A DNA stretch of 58,918 bases from Streptomyces sp. A012304 (GTDB lineage Bacteria > Actinomycetota > Actinomycetes > Streptomycetales > Streptomycetaceae): positions 1 through 58,918 of the forward strand of contig NZ_BQUN01000039.1 of NCBI RefSeq assembly GCF_026008495.1, read 5' to 3'. The stretch's first letter is position 1; every line of letters begins with the position of its first letter. The notes under the pieces were generated by a model. The model ran no database searches. It saw nothing but the letters and a program-made list of their open reading frames with translations, and was not told the origin of the DNA. Below, one piece after another: positions 42,768 to 52,222 of the stretch. Position numbers and translations under genes: made by a program.

Positions 42768-43730
42768 ATGAGGATCGTCATACCCGGGGGGACCGGGCAG
42801 GTGGGGACCGTGCTGCGGCGTGCGCTGACGGCGGCCGGGCACGAGGTCGTGGTGCTGACCCGGCGGGCGTCCGGCCCGGGAGAGCTGCCGTGGGACGGCC
42901 GGACGCTCGGCCCCTGGGCCGACGCGGTCGACGGCAGTGACGTGGTGATCAACCTGGCGGGGCGCAGCGTCAGCTGCCGCTACACCCCCGACAACCTGCG
43001 GGAGATGATGGACTCCCGGGTGCTCTCCGCCCGGGTCGTGGGCGAGGCGATCGCCCGGGCCGCCCGGCCGCCGAGGGTCTGGCTCCAGATGAGCACCGCC
43101 ACGATCTACGCCCACCGCTTCGACACCGCCCACGACGAGGCCACCGGCGTGCTGGGCGGCACGGAGCCCGACGCTCCGGGGTACTGGTCCTACAGCGTCG
43201 ACATCGCCAGGAACTGGGAGCGGGAGCAGGAGCGGGCCGCGACACCGGACACCCGCAGGGTGGCCCTGCGGTCCGCCATGGTCATGAGCCCCGACCGGGG
43301 CGGTGTCTTCGACGTGCTGTCGCGGCTGGTCCGGCTCGGTCTCGGCGGGCCGGTGGCGGGCGGCGCGCAGTACGTGTCGTGGATCCACGACCTCGACTTC
43401 CTGCGCGCCGTCGAGTTCCTGATCGACCGGGAGGATCTCTCCGGGCCGGTCAACCTCGCCGCTCCAGAGCCCCAGCCGCACCGCGCGTTCATGCGCGCCC
43501 TGCGCACCGCGTGGGGCGTCCCGGTGGGGCTGCCCGCGACGCGCTGGATGGCCGAGGTCGGCGCCTTCGCCCTGCGCTCCGACACCGAACTGCTGCTCAA
43601 GAGCCGCCGCGTCGTGCCCGGCCGCCTCCTCGACGCCGGGTTCACCTTCACCCACCCCGACTGGGCCGGGGCAGCGGAAGACCTCACCCACCGCCACCGC
43701 CATGGCCGGCGCGAACCCGCCGTGCGGTGA
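42768..43730 (+). CDS. TIGR01777 (YfcH-like) SDR epimerase-family protein
   Basis: 320 residues from ATG 42768 (GGGGAGG 6 bases ahead). NAD-binding Rossmann start MRIVIPGGTGQVGTVLRRAL, then DVVINLAGRSVSCRYTPDNLREMMDSRV and WLQMSTATIYAH, the family signatures; the C-terminal DUF1731-like tail includes LLKSRRVVPGRLLDAGFTF. Family length ~300. Reaction unknown. The operator-promoter in front shows repressor control; no regulator gene is beside it in this window. Confidence 0.88.
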   Translation: MRIVIPGGTGQVGTVLRRALTAAGHEVVVLTRRASGPGELPWDGRTLGPWADAVDGSDVVINLAGRSVSCRYTPDNLREMMDSRVLSARVVGEAIARAARPPRVWLQMSTATIYAHRFDTAHDEATGVLGGTEPDAPGYWSYSVDIARNWEREQERAATPDTRRVALRSAMVMSPDRGGVFDVLSRLVRLGLGGPVAGGAQYVSWIHDLDFLRAVEFLIDREDLSGPVNLAAPEPQPHRAFMRALRTAWGVPVGLPATRWMAEVGAFALRSDTELLLKSRRVVPGRLLDAGFTFTHPDWAGAAEDLTHRHRHGRREPAVR

Positions 43731-43763
43731 CGGGGCGCTCGCGCCGACGGGGGCGGGTGTGGG

Positions 43764-43800
43764 CCGTGCGGGCGCGTCGCACGGGAACGCGTCCGCACGG
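43764..43800. terminator. bidirectional terminator hairpin
   Basis: 14-base arms (43764-43777 and 43787-43800, one mismatch) with a 9-base loop between convergent genes. Confidence 0.65.
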
Positions 43801-43820
43801 CTGCTCGGGGCCCCCGGGTG

Positions 43821-44540
43821 TCAGCCGGTGGCGCGTACCGCCTCGCGGATCACCTCGGCGACCTGCTCGGGGCGGGAGACGGCGACGGCGTGGGAGGCGT
43901 CGTCCAGTTCGACGACGGTCGCGCCGGCGCGCTTCGCGGCGAAGCGCTGGACCTCGGGGTTGATCGCGTTGTCGGCGCCGGCCACGACGGCCCAGGACGG
44001 CTTGGCCGTCCAGGCGGCCGCGCTCGCGGTCTCCTCGAACGCGGCGGCGGCCAGCGGGCGCTGGGCGGAGGCGAGGATCTTGGTGACCCCGGCCGGCACG
44101 TCGGCGGCGAACACCGTCGGGAAGGCGTCCTCGGCGATGGTGACCTCGACGGCGGTGCCGCCGCCCGGCACCGGGTACGTCCACTGCTTGAGGTTGCTGA
44201 CCAGCGGCGACGCCGGGAAGCGGCCCTGAAGCTCGCCGAGGCTCTCGCCCTCTTCCAGGACGTACGCGGCGACGTAGACGAGACCGACGACGTTCTCCGT
44301 GGTGCCGGCCACGGTGATGAGGGCACCGCCGTAGGAGTGGCCGACGAGGATCACGGGGCCGTCGATCTGGGCGGCGACGGAGGCGATGTACGCGGCGTCG
44401 GAGGCCAGACCGCGCAGCGGGTTGGGCGGGGCGATGACGGGGATGCCGTGGCCCTGGAGCTCGGCGATGACACCGGACCAGCTCGCGGCGTCGGCGAACG
44501 CGCCGTGGACGAGGAGGACGGTGGGCGTGGCGGCGGACAT
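43821..44540 (-). CDS. alpha/beta hydrolase
   Basis: 239 residues, ATG at 44538-44540 with GAGGAGA ahead. PTVLLVHGAFADAASW (oxyanion side), nucleophile serine in VGHSYGG, Asp in the ADNAINPE region and His in DASHAVAVSRPEQV. Resembles the esterase/EstC-like hydrolases of actinobacteria and plant hydroxynitrile-lyase relatives. Follows the next hydrolase gene by 21 bases in the same direction, so probably one transcript. Substrate unknown. Confidence 0.88.
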   Translation of the reverse strand: MSAATPTVLLVHGAFADAASWSGVIAELQGHGIPVIAPPNPLRGLASDAAYIASVAAQIDGPVILVGHSYGGALITVAGTTENVVGLVYVAAYVLEEGESLGELQGRFPASPLVSNLKQWTYPVPGGGTAVEVTIAEDAFPTVFAADVPAGVTKILASAQRPLAAAAFEETASAAAWTAKPSWAVVAGADNAINPEVQRFAAKRAGATVVELDDASHAVAVSRPEQVAEVIREAVRATG

Positions 44541-44561
44541 GTAAGGGGTGTCTCCTCGGAC

Positions 44562-45533
44562 TCAGGCGGGGTGCAGGGCGGTGCGCAGGGTGTGGACGGC
44601 GAGGGTGATGGCGGCTTCGGCGGCATGGGTGGAGCGCAGGGCGTTGAGCATGACGAAGTCGTGGATGACGCCCTGGAAGCGGACGGCGGTGACGGGGACG
44701 CCGGCGGTGCGGAGTCTGGCCGCGTAGGCCTCGCCCTCGTCGCGCAGGACGTCGGCCTCGGCGGTGACGACGAGCGCGGGGGGCAGGCCGGTGAGCTGTT
44801 CGGTGGTGGCGCGCAGGGGTGAGGCGGTGGGCTGGTCGCGTTCGGCGGTGTCGGTGGTGTATTGGTCCCAGAACCAGCGCATGCCGTCCCGGCGCAGGAA
44901 GTAGCCCTGGGCGAACTGGTGGTAGGAGGGGGTGTCGAAGGCGGCGTCGGTGACGGGGTAGAACAGCACCTGGTGGGTGAGGTGGGGGCCGCCGCGTTCC
45001 TTGGCCAGCAGGGTCAGGGCGGCGGTCATGTTGCCGCCGACGGAGTCGCCGGCCACCGCCAGCCGTGTGCCGTCCAGGCCGTGGGCGCTGCCCTGTTCGG
45101 TGATCCAGCGGGCGACGGTGTAGTTCTGTTCCAGGGCGACGGGGTAGCGGACCTCGGGTGAGAGGTCGTACTCGGGGAAGACGACGGCGGCGTCGGTGCC
45201 GGCGGCGAGTTCGCGGACCAGGCGGTCGTGGGTGTGGGCGTTGCCGAAGACCCAGCCGGCGCCGTGGATGTAGAGGATCACCGGGAGGATGCCGGTGCGG
45301 CCGGCGGGCCGCACGAGGCGGGCGCGGACGCTGCCGGTGGGGCCGCCGGGGACGGTGATCCACTCCTCGTCGACGGCCGGCTTGTCGATGTCGCCGGACT
45401 GGACCTCGTCGACGGCCTTGCGTCCCTCCGCCGGCGGCAGTTCGAACAGGTACGGCGGGTTCGCCGTCGCCTCCGCGAACGCCCGCGCGGCGGGTTCCAG
45501 AACCGGCCGAACCGGCTCGACGACTTCGGACAT
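44562..45533 (-). CDS. HSL-family alpha/beta hydrolase (esterase)
   Basis: 323 residues from the ATG at 45531-45533 (GGGAG 8 bases ahead); the ATG at 45537-45539 is possible. Hormone-sensitive-lipase type: oxyanion motif YIHGAGW, nucleophile GDSVGGN, catalytic Asp in AEADVLRDEGE and His in QGVIHDFVML. The lid (~1-70) is typical. Ester hydrolysis of short acyl substrates in the cytoplasm is expected. First gene of a two-hydrolase operon divergent from the amidohydrolase remnant. Confidence 0.88.
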   Translation of the reverse strand: MSEVVEPVRPVLEPAARAFAEATANPPYLFELPPAEGRKAVDEVQSGDIDKPAVDEEWITVPGGPTGSVRARLVRPAGRTGILPVILYIHGAGWVFGNAHTHDRLVRELAAGTDAAVVFPEYDLSPEVRYPVALEQNYTVARWITEQGSAHGLDGTRLAVAGDSVGGNMTAALTLLAKERGGPHLTHQVLFYPVTDAAFDTPSYHQFAQGYFLRRDGMRWFWDQYTTDTAERDQPTASPLRATTEQLTGLPPALVVTAEADVLRDEGEAYAARLRTAGVPVTAVRFQGVIHDFVMLNALRSTHAAEAAITLAVHTLRTALHPA

Positions 45534-45654
45534 GAACATCTCCCGCGGTCCTCGTGTGCGTTTCCTCTCCTCGTCACGCTAAATCCGCGGGGCGGCTCGG
45601 CATTGCTCACGCGTGCACCGCCGCTGTCCTCTCAGCGCACAGGAATGCGGTGCG

Positions 45655-45683
45655 CTGTGAGCACTCATTCGGTGCGCTCACAG
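45655..45683. promoter_or_regulatory. inverted repeat in divergent promoter region
   Basis: CTGTGAGC (45655-45662) and GCTCACAG (45676-45683), 13 bases apart; the half-sites also lie in a pair of GCGGTGCGCT-type direct repeats (45647 and 45670). Possible operator. Confidence 0.4.
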
Positions 45684-45758
45684 AACACATGAGCGCCGTC
45701 CGAACGGCTTGTGTTGAGGGCACATGAATTCCTCGATTCCCGAAGGGGTTGTCGCACG

Positions 45759-47116
45759 GTGTCAGCAATGCCGGTCGGCGGACTGGTCCCCCGGGCCACC
45801 GACAACGCCGCGGAACTCGTCGTCCGCAACGGGCGCGTCCACACCCAGGACCCGCGCCACCCGCAGGCCGGGGCGCTCGCCGTGCGCGGCGGTGTCGTCA
45901 CGGCCGTCGGCGACGACCAGGACATCGCCGCGCACATCTGCCCGCGCACCCGGGTCGTCGACGCGCTCGGCCGACGGGTCGTGCCGGGCCTCAACGACGC
46001 CCACCTGCATGTGATCCGCGGCGGCCTCAACTACGTGCTGGAACTGCGCTGGGACGGTGTGCGCACCCTGCGGCAGGGCCTGGCGATGCTGCGCGAGCAG
46101 GCCGCCCGCACCCCGAAGGGCCAGTGGGTGCGGGTGGTCGGCGGCTGGTCGGCGGAGCAGTTCGCGGAGCGGCGGCTGCCGACGGTCGCGGAACTGAACG
46201 CGGCCGCGCCGGACATGCCCGTCTTCGTCCTGCACCTCTACCAGTCGGCCGTCCTCAACCGGGCCGCCCTCAAGGCCGCCGGCTACGACCGCTCCACCCC
46301 CGACCCGAAGGGCGGCCAGATCGTCCGCGGCCGGGACGGGGAGCCCACGGGCATGCTGCTGGCCGCGCCCAGCGCGCTGATCCTGTACTCGGCGCTGGCG
46401 AAGGCGCCGGCCCTGGAAGGCGAGGACAGGAAGACCTCGACCCGGCACTTCCTGCGCGAACTCAACCGTTCGGGCTGACCTCGGCCATCGACGCCGCCGG
46501 CGGATTCCAGAACTTCCCCGAGAACTACTCCACCGTCGTCGAACTGGCGAAATCCGGCCAGTTGTCGCTGCGCATCGCCTATCACCTTTTCCCGCAGACC
46601 CCGGGGCAGGAGATCGACGATCTCACCCGGTGGATCGAAATGGCCCGCCCCGAGGACGGCGACGCCTGGCTGCGCCTCAACGGCGCGGGTGAGAATCTCA
46701 CCTGGGCGGCCGCCGACTTCGAGAACTTCACCCAGCCACGGCCGGAACTCAACGCCTACGAGGCGGAATTCGAGAAGGCGGTCCGGCTCCTCATGGAGAA
46801 CGGCTGGGGATTCCGTCTGCACGCCACCTACGACGAGACGATCCGCCGCGATCTCGCCGTGTTCGAGAAACTCGCGGCGGAAGGTCTCTTCCCGGCCGGC
46901 AACCGCTGGCTGTTCGACCACGCGGAGACCGTCTCCCCCGCGAGCCTCGACCGCGTCGCCGCCCTCGGCGGCGCACTGTCCGTGCAGAACCGACTGTCCT
47001 TCCAGGGCGAGGCGTTCCTGCGGCGCTACGGCACCGGAGCGGCCGCGGACGCCCCGCCGCTGGCGGCCATGCTGGAGCGCGGCCTGACCGTCGCCGCCGG
47101 CACCGACGCCACCCGC
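45759..47116 (+). pseudogene. amidohydrolase (YtcJ-like), frameshifted and truncated
   Basis: Starts at GTG 45759 (GAAGGGG ahead) with AAELVVRNGRVHTQDP and the metal-site segment VVPGLNDAHLHVIRGGLNY of the amidohydrolase-3 family. After HFLRELNR a one-base loss near 46468 causes a stop at 46478; the next frame continues correctly as FGLTSAIDAAGGFQNFPENY, RLHATYDETIRRD and WLFDHAETVSPASLDR to AAGTDATR at ~47116. There the match stops abruptly and the sequence becomes the antisense of a SARP gene. The last ~150 residues are missing. Not functional unless the frameshift is a sequencing error, and even then truncated. Confidence 0.8.
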
Positions 47117-47397
47117 CTCCCGCAGCAGCCACCGTCCCTCCGCGCGTGCGGGAAGGCCGGGCTCCAGCAGGCGCCGCAGGGTCCCCACGTGCCGGCGGAT
47201 CACGTTGAGCGCGCTGCGCGGCGGGTCCGTCCCCCACAGCGCGTCGACGATCTCCGCGACGGCGACCGGCCGACCCGCTCCGACCAGCAGCAGCGCCAGG
47301 AAGGCACGCTCCTGCGGCCCTCCGGCTCAAGCTCCGTCCGCCCCCGCCACACCCGTACGGGCCCCAGGACCGCGAACCGCACCGACTCCAGCGGCAC
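47117..47397 (-). pseudogene. AfsR/SARP-type regulator, 5' remnant with frameshift
   Basis: From a GTG at 47395-47397 (GGAGGGGGATGAC ahead) the minus strand reads LESVRFAVLGPVRVWRGRTE, and after a one-base loss near 47315 continues QERAFLALLLVGAGRPVAVA, EIVDALWGTDPPRSALNVIR and RHVGTLRRLLEPG, the OmpR-like DNA-binding domain of SARP/BTAD regulators. It breaks off at ~47117 where the convergent amidohydrolase begins. The activation domain is gone. Confidence 0.75.
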
Positions 47398-47451
47398 GTC
47401 ATCCCCCTCCGGTATCTCTCCCCGGAGGTCGACTCTACGTCACTGCGTGCG

Positions 47452-47787
47452 TCACCCAGAGTCACGCACGGATGGGTTCCCGGAATCCTCCCGGCCTTGG
47501 TCGGTGCGCTTGAGGGCGTCGGCCAGCGCCTGGTGGATGCCGTCGGGGAGCCAGCCGCAGTGGGCGCCCTGGACGACGTACTCGGCGACCTCGCGCAGCT
47601 TGGTGTTGGTGTGCTGGGAGATGTCCTTCAGGACGCTCCAGCCCTGCTCCGGACGGAGGTGGCCGACGGTGATGACGACGCCGATGGCCTGGTCGATGAC
47701 GGCGTGGGAGGCGACGGCCTGCCGCAGTTGCCGGACCTCCGCCTCCAAGGCGCCGATCCGTTCCTGGAGGTCCTCCTCCGCTGCCAT
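47452..47787 (-). CDS. ANTAR-domain protein
   Basis: 111 residues, ATG 47785-47787. Residues ~5-30 are a coiled coil (EEDLQERIGALEAEVRQLRQAV); residues ~28-90 are an ANTAR RNA-binding domain (SHAVIDQAIGVVITVGHLRPEQGWSVLKDISQHTNTKLREVAEYVV). ANTAR proteins bind paired hairpins in leader RNAs and prevent termination. There is no GAF or receiver domain, so regulation must come from elsewhere. Divergent from an AraC gene. Confidence 0.88.
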   Translation of the reverse strand: MAAEEDLQERIGALEAEVRQLRQAVASHAVIDQAIGVVITVGHLRPEQGWSVLKDISQHTNTKLREVAEYVVQGAHCGWLPDGIHQALADALKRTDQGREDSGNPSVRDSG

Positions 47788-48075
47788 GCCGACCCGTCTT
47801 TCCGCTGAGCTGATCCGAGTTTCGTGAACCGCTGCCGGAGCGGTGTCGCGGCGCTGTCACGTCCCAGCCTGCACCTCAGGGAGGGATTCCGCCGCACAGG
47901 GGACGAACACCTTGGGCCGGGCCGGTCCGGAAAACGAATGTCCGCCGCGATGCCGGGCAGCCGAGGGTGACGAGCGCATGGCCGTTCCCCCTCGTCGTGT
48001 ACGTCGCGGACGCGGCGGTCGGGGGTGTCCCGCTCCCGACCCGTGCCGAGCACCCGACCCACCGACGAGGCCGTG

Positions 48076-49035
48076 ATGGAGACGCTGTTCTTCGACAGTG
48101 ACGACCTGGACCTGACCGAGGACTTCCTCAGCCGGGCCTACGCCAAGATGCGCATACGCAGCGACGCGCCCGAGACCGTCCGGGCGCGGATCAGCCGCGC
48201 CGCGCTGCCGTCGGTGACGGTCGACGAGATCGACCTCGGTTTCGAGATGAGCTACTCGGTGGCCCCGCTGGGGCGGATCTGCCTGTGTCTCATGCACGAC
48301 GGCACGATCGAGGACCATGTCTTCGACGGGGTCGAGGACGCCTTCGGACCCGGCGACGTGGTGTCGTTCGCCCCACCGGACCTGCCGTACGCGGGCCGGG
48401 TCCGCAACGCCCGCTACAACATCACCATGCTGGACACCGACCTGCTGGCACAGGTCGCCGCGGGCGCCCCGGGACGCAGAGCCGAGCCGGTGCGCCTGAC
48501 CGGCCACCGGCCCCACTCCGACGCCGCGGCGCGACGCCTGCGGCACTCCGTCAGCTATCTGCGCGACCACGTGCTGTCCGACCCCGGCTTCGCCGACCAG
48601 CCGCTGATCGCCTCCACCGCCGCCCAGCACCTGGCCGCGGGGGTGCTCGCCGCCTTCCCCAACACCGCGCTGACCGACCCCACCGCGACCGACCGCAAGG
48701 ACGCCCACCCGGCCACCCTGCGCCTGGCGCTGTCCTACATCGACGACCACGCCCACGAGCCCCTGACCGTCGCCGACATCGCCGCGGCCGCCCATGTCAC
48801 CGTGCGGGCCCTGCAGTACGCGTTCCGGCGCCATCTGGACACCACGCCGCTCGCCCATCTGCGCCGGGTGCGGCTGTCCCACGCGCACGCCGAGCTGCTG
48901 GCCGCGAACCCCCTCGACGGCACCACGGTCACCGAGGTCGCCGCCCGCTGGGGCTTCCTGCACCCGGGTCGCTTCGCCGCCCTGTACCGCCGCGCCTACG
49001 GCCGTCCCCCGCACCGGACCCTCGCCGAGGGGTGA
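48076..49035 (+). CDS. AraC-family transcriptional regulator
   Basis: 319 residues from ATG 48076 (GACGAGG ahead). The N-terminal ~190 residues are a cupin-like ligand domain of the AraC-binding-like group (LCLMHDGTIEDHVFDGVEDAFGPGDVVSFAPPDLPYAG). The last ~105 residues hold the double helix-turn-helix (RLALSYIDDHAHEPLTVADIAAAAHVTVRALQYAFRRHLDTTPLAHLRRVRLSHAHAELL...TTVTEVAARWGFLHPGRFAALYRRAYG). Target genes are not apparent. Confidence 0.9.
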   Translation: METLFFDSDDLDLTEDFLSRAYAKMRIRSDAPETVRARISRAALPSVTVDEIDLGFEMSYSVAPLGRICLCLMHDGTIEDHVFDGVEDAFGPGDVVSFAPPDLPYAGRVRNARYNITMLDTDLLAQVAAGAPGRRAEPVRLTGHRPHSDAAARRLRHSVSYLRDHVLSDPGFADQPLIASTAAQHLAAGVLAAFPNTALTDPTATDRKDAHPATLRLALSYIDDHAHEPLTVADIAAAAHVTVRALQYAFRRHLDTTPLAHLRRVRLSHAHAELLAANPLDGTTVTEVAARWGFLHPGRFAALYRRAYGRPPHRTLAEG

Positions 49036-49047
49036 TACGGGTGACGT

Positions 49048-49356
49048 TCACCCCGCCGGCGCCTCGACGATGTTCCCCTTCTCGTCGAGGGTGTGGGTGC
49101 TCCAGTAGGTGTCCCACTTGTCGCCGACGTACTCGGGGACCTTGCCCTCGGGGTAGCGCGCGTATCCCTCCGGCGGCTCCTCGCCGTTCGGCACGCAGGC
49201 GCTGCCGGTGCTGCCCACGGCCAGGACCGGGTACTCGCCCCCGCCGCAGCTGGCCTCCTTCAGGGAGCAGCCGCTCAGCAGCACGGCGGCCGCCCCGGCC
49301 AGCGCGAGACCCCACACGACCCGGACCCGCCCCTGAACTCGCTCGCTGGTACGCAC
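49048..49356 (-). CDS. small secreted lipoprotein (SCO0607-like)
   Basis: 102 residues from the GTG at 49354-49356 (GGGGGAG 7 bases ahead). Signal peptide RVVWGLALAGAAAVLLSGC with lipobox LLSGC at ~25-29. The mature part has paired cysteines (CSLKEASCGGGEYPVLAVGS, TGSACVPNGEEPPEGY) and an acidic tail (PEYVGDKWDTYWSTHTLDEKGN). This matches a conserved Streptomyces lipoprotein family of unknown function. Ends 12 bases from the convergent AraC gene. Confidence 0.82.
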   Translation of the reverse strand: MRTSERVQGRVRVVWGLALAGAAAVLLSGCSLKEASCGGGEYPVLAVGSTGSACVPNGEEPPEGYARYPEGKVPEYVGDKWDTYWSTHTLDEKGNIVEAPAG

Positions 49357-49511
49357 CCTCGACTCCCCCTGAAGCGCTCGACGTCTGGTGCGACCAGCGT
49401 GCGGCAGGCGGCCGGGCCCGCTCATGAGTACCCGTACTCACCCGCGCCGGGCGGACCTACCCGGATCCGCGGGTGCCGTCCGGGCGGCCGGAAGTGCCCG
49501 CGGGACCGGGC

Positions 49512-50060
49512 TCAGGTCAGGGCCCGTGCCGCCAGACGGGGGACGCGGTGGGTCAGGGCGGCGGCGGCCAGGCCGACCGCGGCGCCGGCGGTGACGTCGG
49601 AGGGGTAGTGGGCACCGGTGTGGATCCGTTCGCAGCCCACCAGCACCGTCGGAACCGCGCAGGCCGCGCCCGCCCAGGGCCAGACCATCGCCACGGCGGC
49701 GGTGAAGCCGACGGCGGCCGCGGTGTGACCGGAGGGGAACGACGAGGACTCGGGCCGGTCGTGGACGTCCTCGTGCGGGATCCACTCCTTCGGCGGCCGG
49801 CGCCGCTGCCAAAGCTGTTTGACGACTCCGTTCGACACCGTCTCCGCCACCGCCATGCTCAGCACACCCGCCGCCGCGGCCCGCCGCCCTCGCCACCCTC
49901 CGGCCGTGGCCATGACGGCGGCGGCTCCCCACCACAGCTTGGTGTGCTGCGCCGCCTCCTCCACCGCCGGCAACACCTGCCGCGCGCGGCCCGACCGCCA
50001 TGACGCCACGCGGCGCGTCAGCCGGCGGTCACCCTTCCGCAGATCCGCCAACACCCTCAT
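49512..50060 (-). CDS. PAP2-family membrane phosphatase
   Basis: 182 residues, ATG at 50058-50060. The three acid-phosphatase motifs are present: KQLWQRRRPP (motif 1), SSSFPSGHTAAA (motif 2) and CERIHTGAHYPSDV (motif 3, with C in place of the usual S). About four membrane segments alternate with them. Likely removes phosphate from a lipid such as phosphatidic acid or undecaprenyl diphosphate at the outer membrane face. Adjacent to, and in the same direction as, the YihY gene. Confidence 0.88.
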   Translation of the reverse strand: MRVLADLRKGDRRLTRRVASWRSGRARQVLPAVEEAAQHTKLWWGAAAVMATAGGWRGRRAAAAGVLSMAVAETVSNGVVKQLWQRRRPPKEWIPHEDVHDRPESSSFPSGHTAAAVGFTAAVAMVWPWAGAACAVPTVLVGCERIHTGAHYPSDVTAGAAVGLAAAALTHRVPRLAARALT

Positions 50061-50105
50061 GACCTGCGACTTCCCGAGCCGGCCGGACGCTAACGCGGCC
50101 GGCCC

Positions 50106-51146
50106 TCATTCCAGTCGGCGCTGGTCCTCCTCGCTCCAGGCCCGGGTGTCACGGGGCGTGACGTACGGTTCCTCGTCGTGCGGGAGTCCCCCGGCGACGG
50201 CGCGCTGGCGGGACAGCTCCGCGTCGAACTCCAGGCCGAGCAGGATGGCGATGTTGGTGATCCACAGCCACACCAGGAACACGATGACGCCGGCGAGCGT
50301 GCCGTAGGTCTTGTTGTAGGAGGCGAAGTTCGCCACGTAGAACGCGAAGCCGGCCGAGGCGATCAGCCAGATCACCAGGGCGAGCACACTGCCCGGCGTG
50401 ATCCAGCGGAAGCCGCGTCCCTTCACGTTCGGCGCCGCCCAGTACAGGATCGCGATCATGAGCGTGACCAGGACGATCAGCACCGGCCACTTAGCGATCG
50501 ACCAGACCGTCAGCGCGGTGTCGCCGATGCCGAGCGCGGTACCGGCCCGGCGGGCGAGATCGCCGGTGAACACCACGATCAGCGCGCTGATCACGGCCAG
50601 CACGAGCAGCACCACGGTCACCGCGACCCGGACCGGCAGCACCTTCCACACGGGGCGGCCCTCGGGCATGTCGTACACGGCGTTCGCGCTGCGGATGAAG
50701 GCGGCGACATAGCCGGACGCCGACCACACCGCCAGGACGACGCCGACGACCGCCATGATCGAGCCGATCCCGCCGCGGCCCTGGAGCTGCTGCACGGCGT
50801 CGCTGATGATGTCCCGGGCCGAGCCCGGGGCGAGTTTCTGGAGGTTCTCCAGCACCTGCTCGGTCGCCGACCGGCCGGCCAGGCCCAGGATGGACACCAG
50901 CACCAGCAGGGCCGGGAACAGGGAGAGCACGCCGTAGTAGGTGAGGGCCGCCGCACGGTCGGTGAGCTCGTCGTCCTTGAACTCCTTCACCGTGCCTTTG
51001 AGCACCGCCCACCAGGACTGCTTGGGCAGCTGGCTGGGCTCGTCCGGTGCGCGTCGTTCCACCTGCTCGTCCGGCCCGGGCGAGTGCCGCTGCGCGGACT
51101 TCGTCGGGCCACCGGTGCGGTGATCGGGTCTCGATGTCCGTGCCAT
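50106..51146 (-). CDS. YihY/BrkB-family inner membrane protein
   Basis: 346 residues, ATG at 51144-51146. A basic, disordered head (~1-45) precedes six membrane helices with the family segments LTDRAAALTYYGVLSLFPALLVLVSILGL, SASGYVAAFIRSANAVYDMPEGRPVWKVLPVRVAVTVVLL and FASYNKTYGTLAGVIVFLVWLWITNIAILLGLEFDAEL. Formerly called ribonuclease BN; actual function (possibly transport or lipid handling) unknown. Confidence 0.9.
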   Translation of the reverse strand: MARTSRPDHRTGGPTKSAQRHSPGPDEQVERRAPDEPSQLPKQSWWAVLKGTVKEFKDDELTDRAAALTYYGVLSLFPALLVLVSILGLAGRSATEQVLENLQKLAPGSARDIISDAVQQLQGRGGIGSIMAVVGVVLAVWSASGYVAAFIRSANAVYDMPEGRPVWKVLPVRVAVTVVLLVLAVISALIVVFTGDLARRAGTALGIGDTALTVWSIAKWPVLIVLVTLMIAILYWAAPNVKGRGFRWITPGSVLALVIWLIASAGFAFYVANFASYNKTYGTLAGVIVFLVWLWITNIAILLGLEFDAELSRQRAVAGGLPHDEEPYVTPRDTRAWSEEDQRRLE

Positions 51147-51309
51147 GGGACCGGAGTAACCCCCTGGGGGCAGATCATGCGTGGGACGGCGAGGGGGATC
51201 ATGGCCCGAGCGGCGAGAGCACGTGCCAGCGCTGTGCGCCGGGGTGTGAGCCGTCGGGCGCCGTGCGCGCGCCCCCGTGGCCGCTTGTCACCGCCCCTGT
51301 ACAGCCACT

Positions 51310-51480
51310 ACTGTCACCACGCCTTGGTGAACGGGAAATCCGGTGTGATGCCGGTGCGGCCCTCGCCACTGTGATCGGGAAGTCCGGCTCCGGCCCTCAC
51401 GGGCAGCCACTGGGTCCTCGGACCCGGGAAGGCGGAGCACGGGCGGTGGTACCCGTCAGCCAGGAGACCGGCCAAGGCGC
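51310..51480 (+). ncRNA. cobalamin riboswitch
   Basis: The leader before cbiM has the cobalamin-aptamer landmarks in order: GGTGAACGGGAAATCCGGTG (51325 on), GCCACTGTGATCGGGAAGTC, a long arm with GGTCCTCGGACCC, and the B12 box AGCCAGGAGACCGGCC (51459-51474). It should reduce cobalt-transporter expression when adenosylcobalamin is abundant. The bounds are approximate; the regulatory stem lies between the B12 box and the start codon. Confidence 0.93.
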
Positions 51481-51520
51481 GTCAACCATCCACGAGGTGC
51501 TGGAGAGGGTCTGCTGAGCC

Positions 51521-52222
51521 ATGCACATAGCCGAGGGTTTCCTGCCTCCGGCGCACGCGGTCGCCTGGGGCGTCGCGTCGGCGCCGTTCGTCGTCCACGG
51601 AGTCCGTGCACTCCAGCGTGAGGTGCGCGAGCACCCCGAGAGCACCCTGCTCCTCGGCGCCTCCGGGGCCTTCACGTTCGTCCTGTCCGCACTGAAACTG
51701 CCCTCCGTCACCGGCAGTTGCTCGCACCCCACCGGAACCGGCCTGGGCGCCATGCTGTTCCGGCCGCCGATCATGGCGGTGCTGGGCACCATCACCCTGC
51801 TCTTCCAGGCACTGCTGCTCGCGCACGGCGGCCTGACCACGCTCGGCGCCAACGTCTTCTCGATGGCGATCGTCGGCCCGTGGGCCGGCTACGGCGTGTA
51901 CCGGCTGCTGCGGCGCTCCGAGGCGCCGCTGATGGTCGCGGTGTTCTTCGGGGCGTTCGTCGCCGACCTGTCCACGTACTGCGTCACCAGCGTGCAGCTG
52001 GCGCTCGCGTTCCCCGACCCGGGCAGCGGGTTCCTGGGCGCGCTCGGCAAGTTCGGGTCCATCTTCGCCGTCACGCAGATCCCGCTCGCGGTGAGCGAGG
52101 GCCTGCTCACGGTGCTGGTGATGCGTCTGCTGGTGCAGTCCAGCAAGGGTGAGCTGACCCGGCTCGGGGTGCTGGTGACGGGCGGGAAGGCCCCCGCCGG
52201 GACGGAGGCGGTGTCCCGATGA
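51521..52222 (+). CDS. cbiM: cobalt ECF transporter membrane component CbiM
   Basis: 233 residues, ATG 51521. Starts [17 protein letters not shown], the metal-binding N-terminus (Met1, His2) of CbiM, followed by six or so membrane helices ([68 protein letters not shown]). It is the substrate-binding subunit for Co2+ uptake for B12 synthesis. Directly follows the riboswitch. Confidence 0.95.
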   Translation: MHIAEGFLPPAHAVAWGVASAPFVVHGVRALQREVREHPESTLLLGASGAFTFVLSALKLPSVTGSCSHPTGTGLGAMLFRPPIMAVLGTITLLFQALLLAHGGLTTLGANVFSMAIVGPWAGYGVYRLLRRSEAPLMVAVFFGAFVADLSTYCVTSVQLALAFPDPGSGFLGALGKFGSIFAVTQIPLAVSEGLLTVLVMRLLVQSSKGELTRLGVLVTGGKAPAGTEAVSR

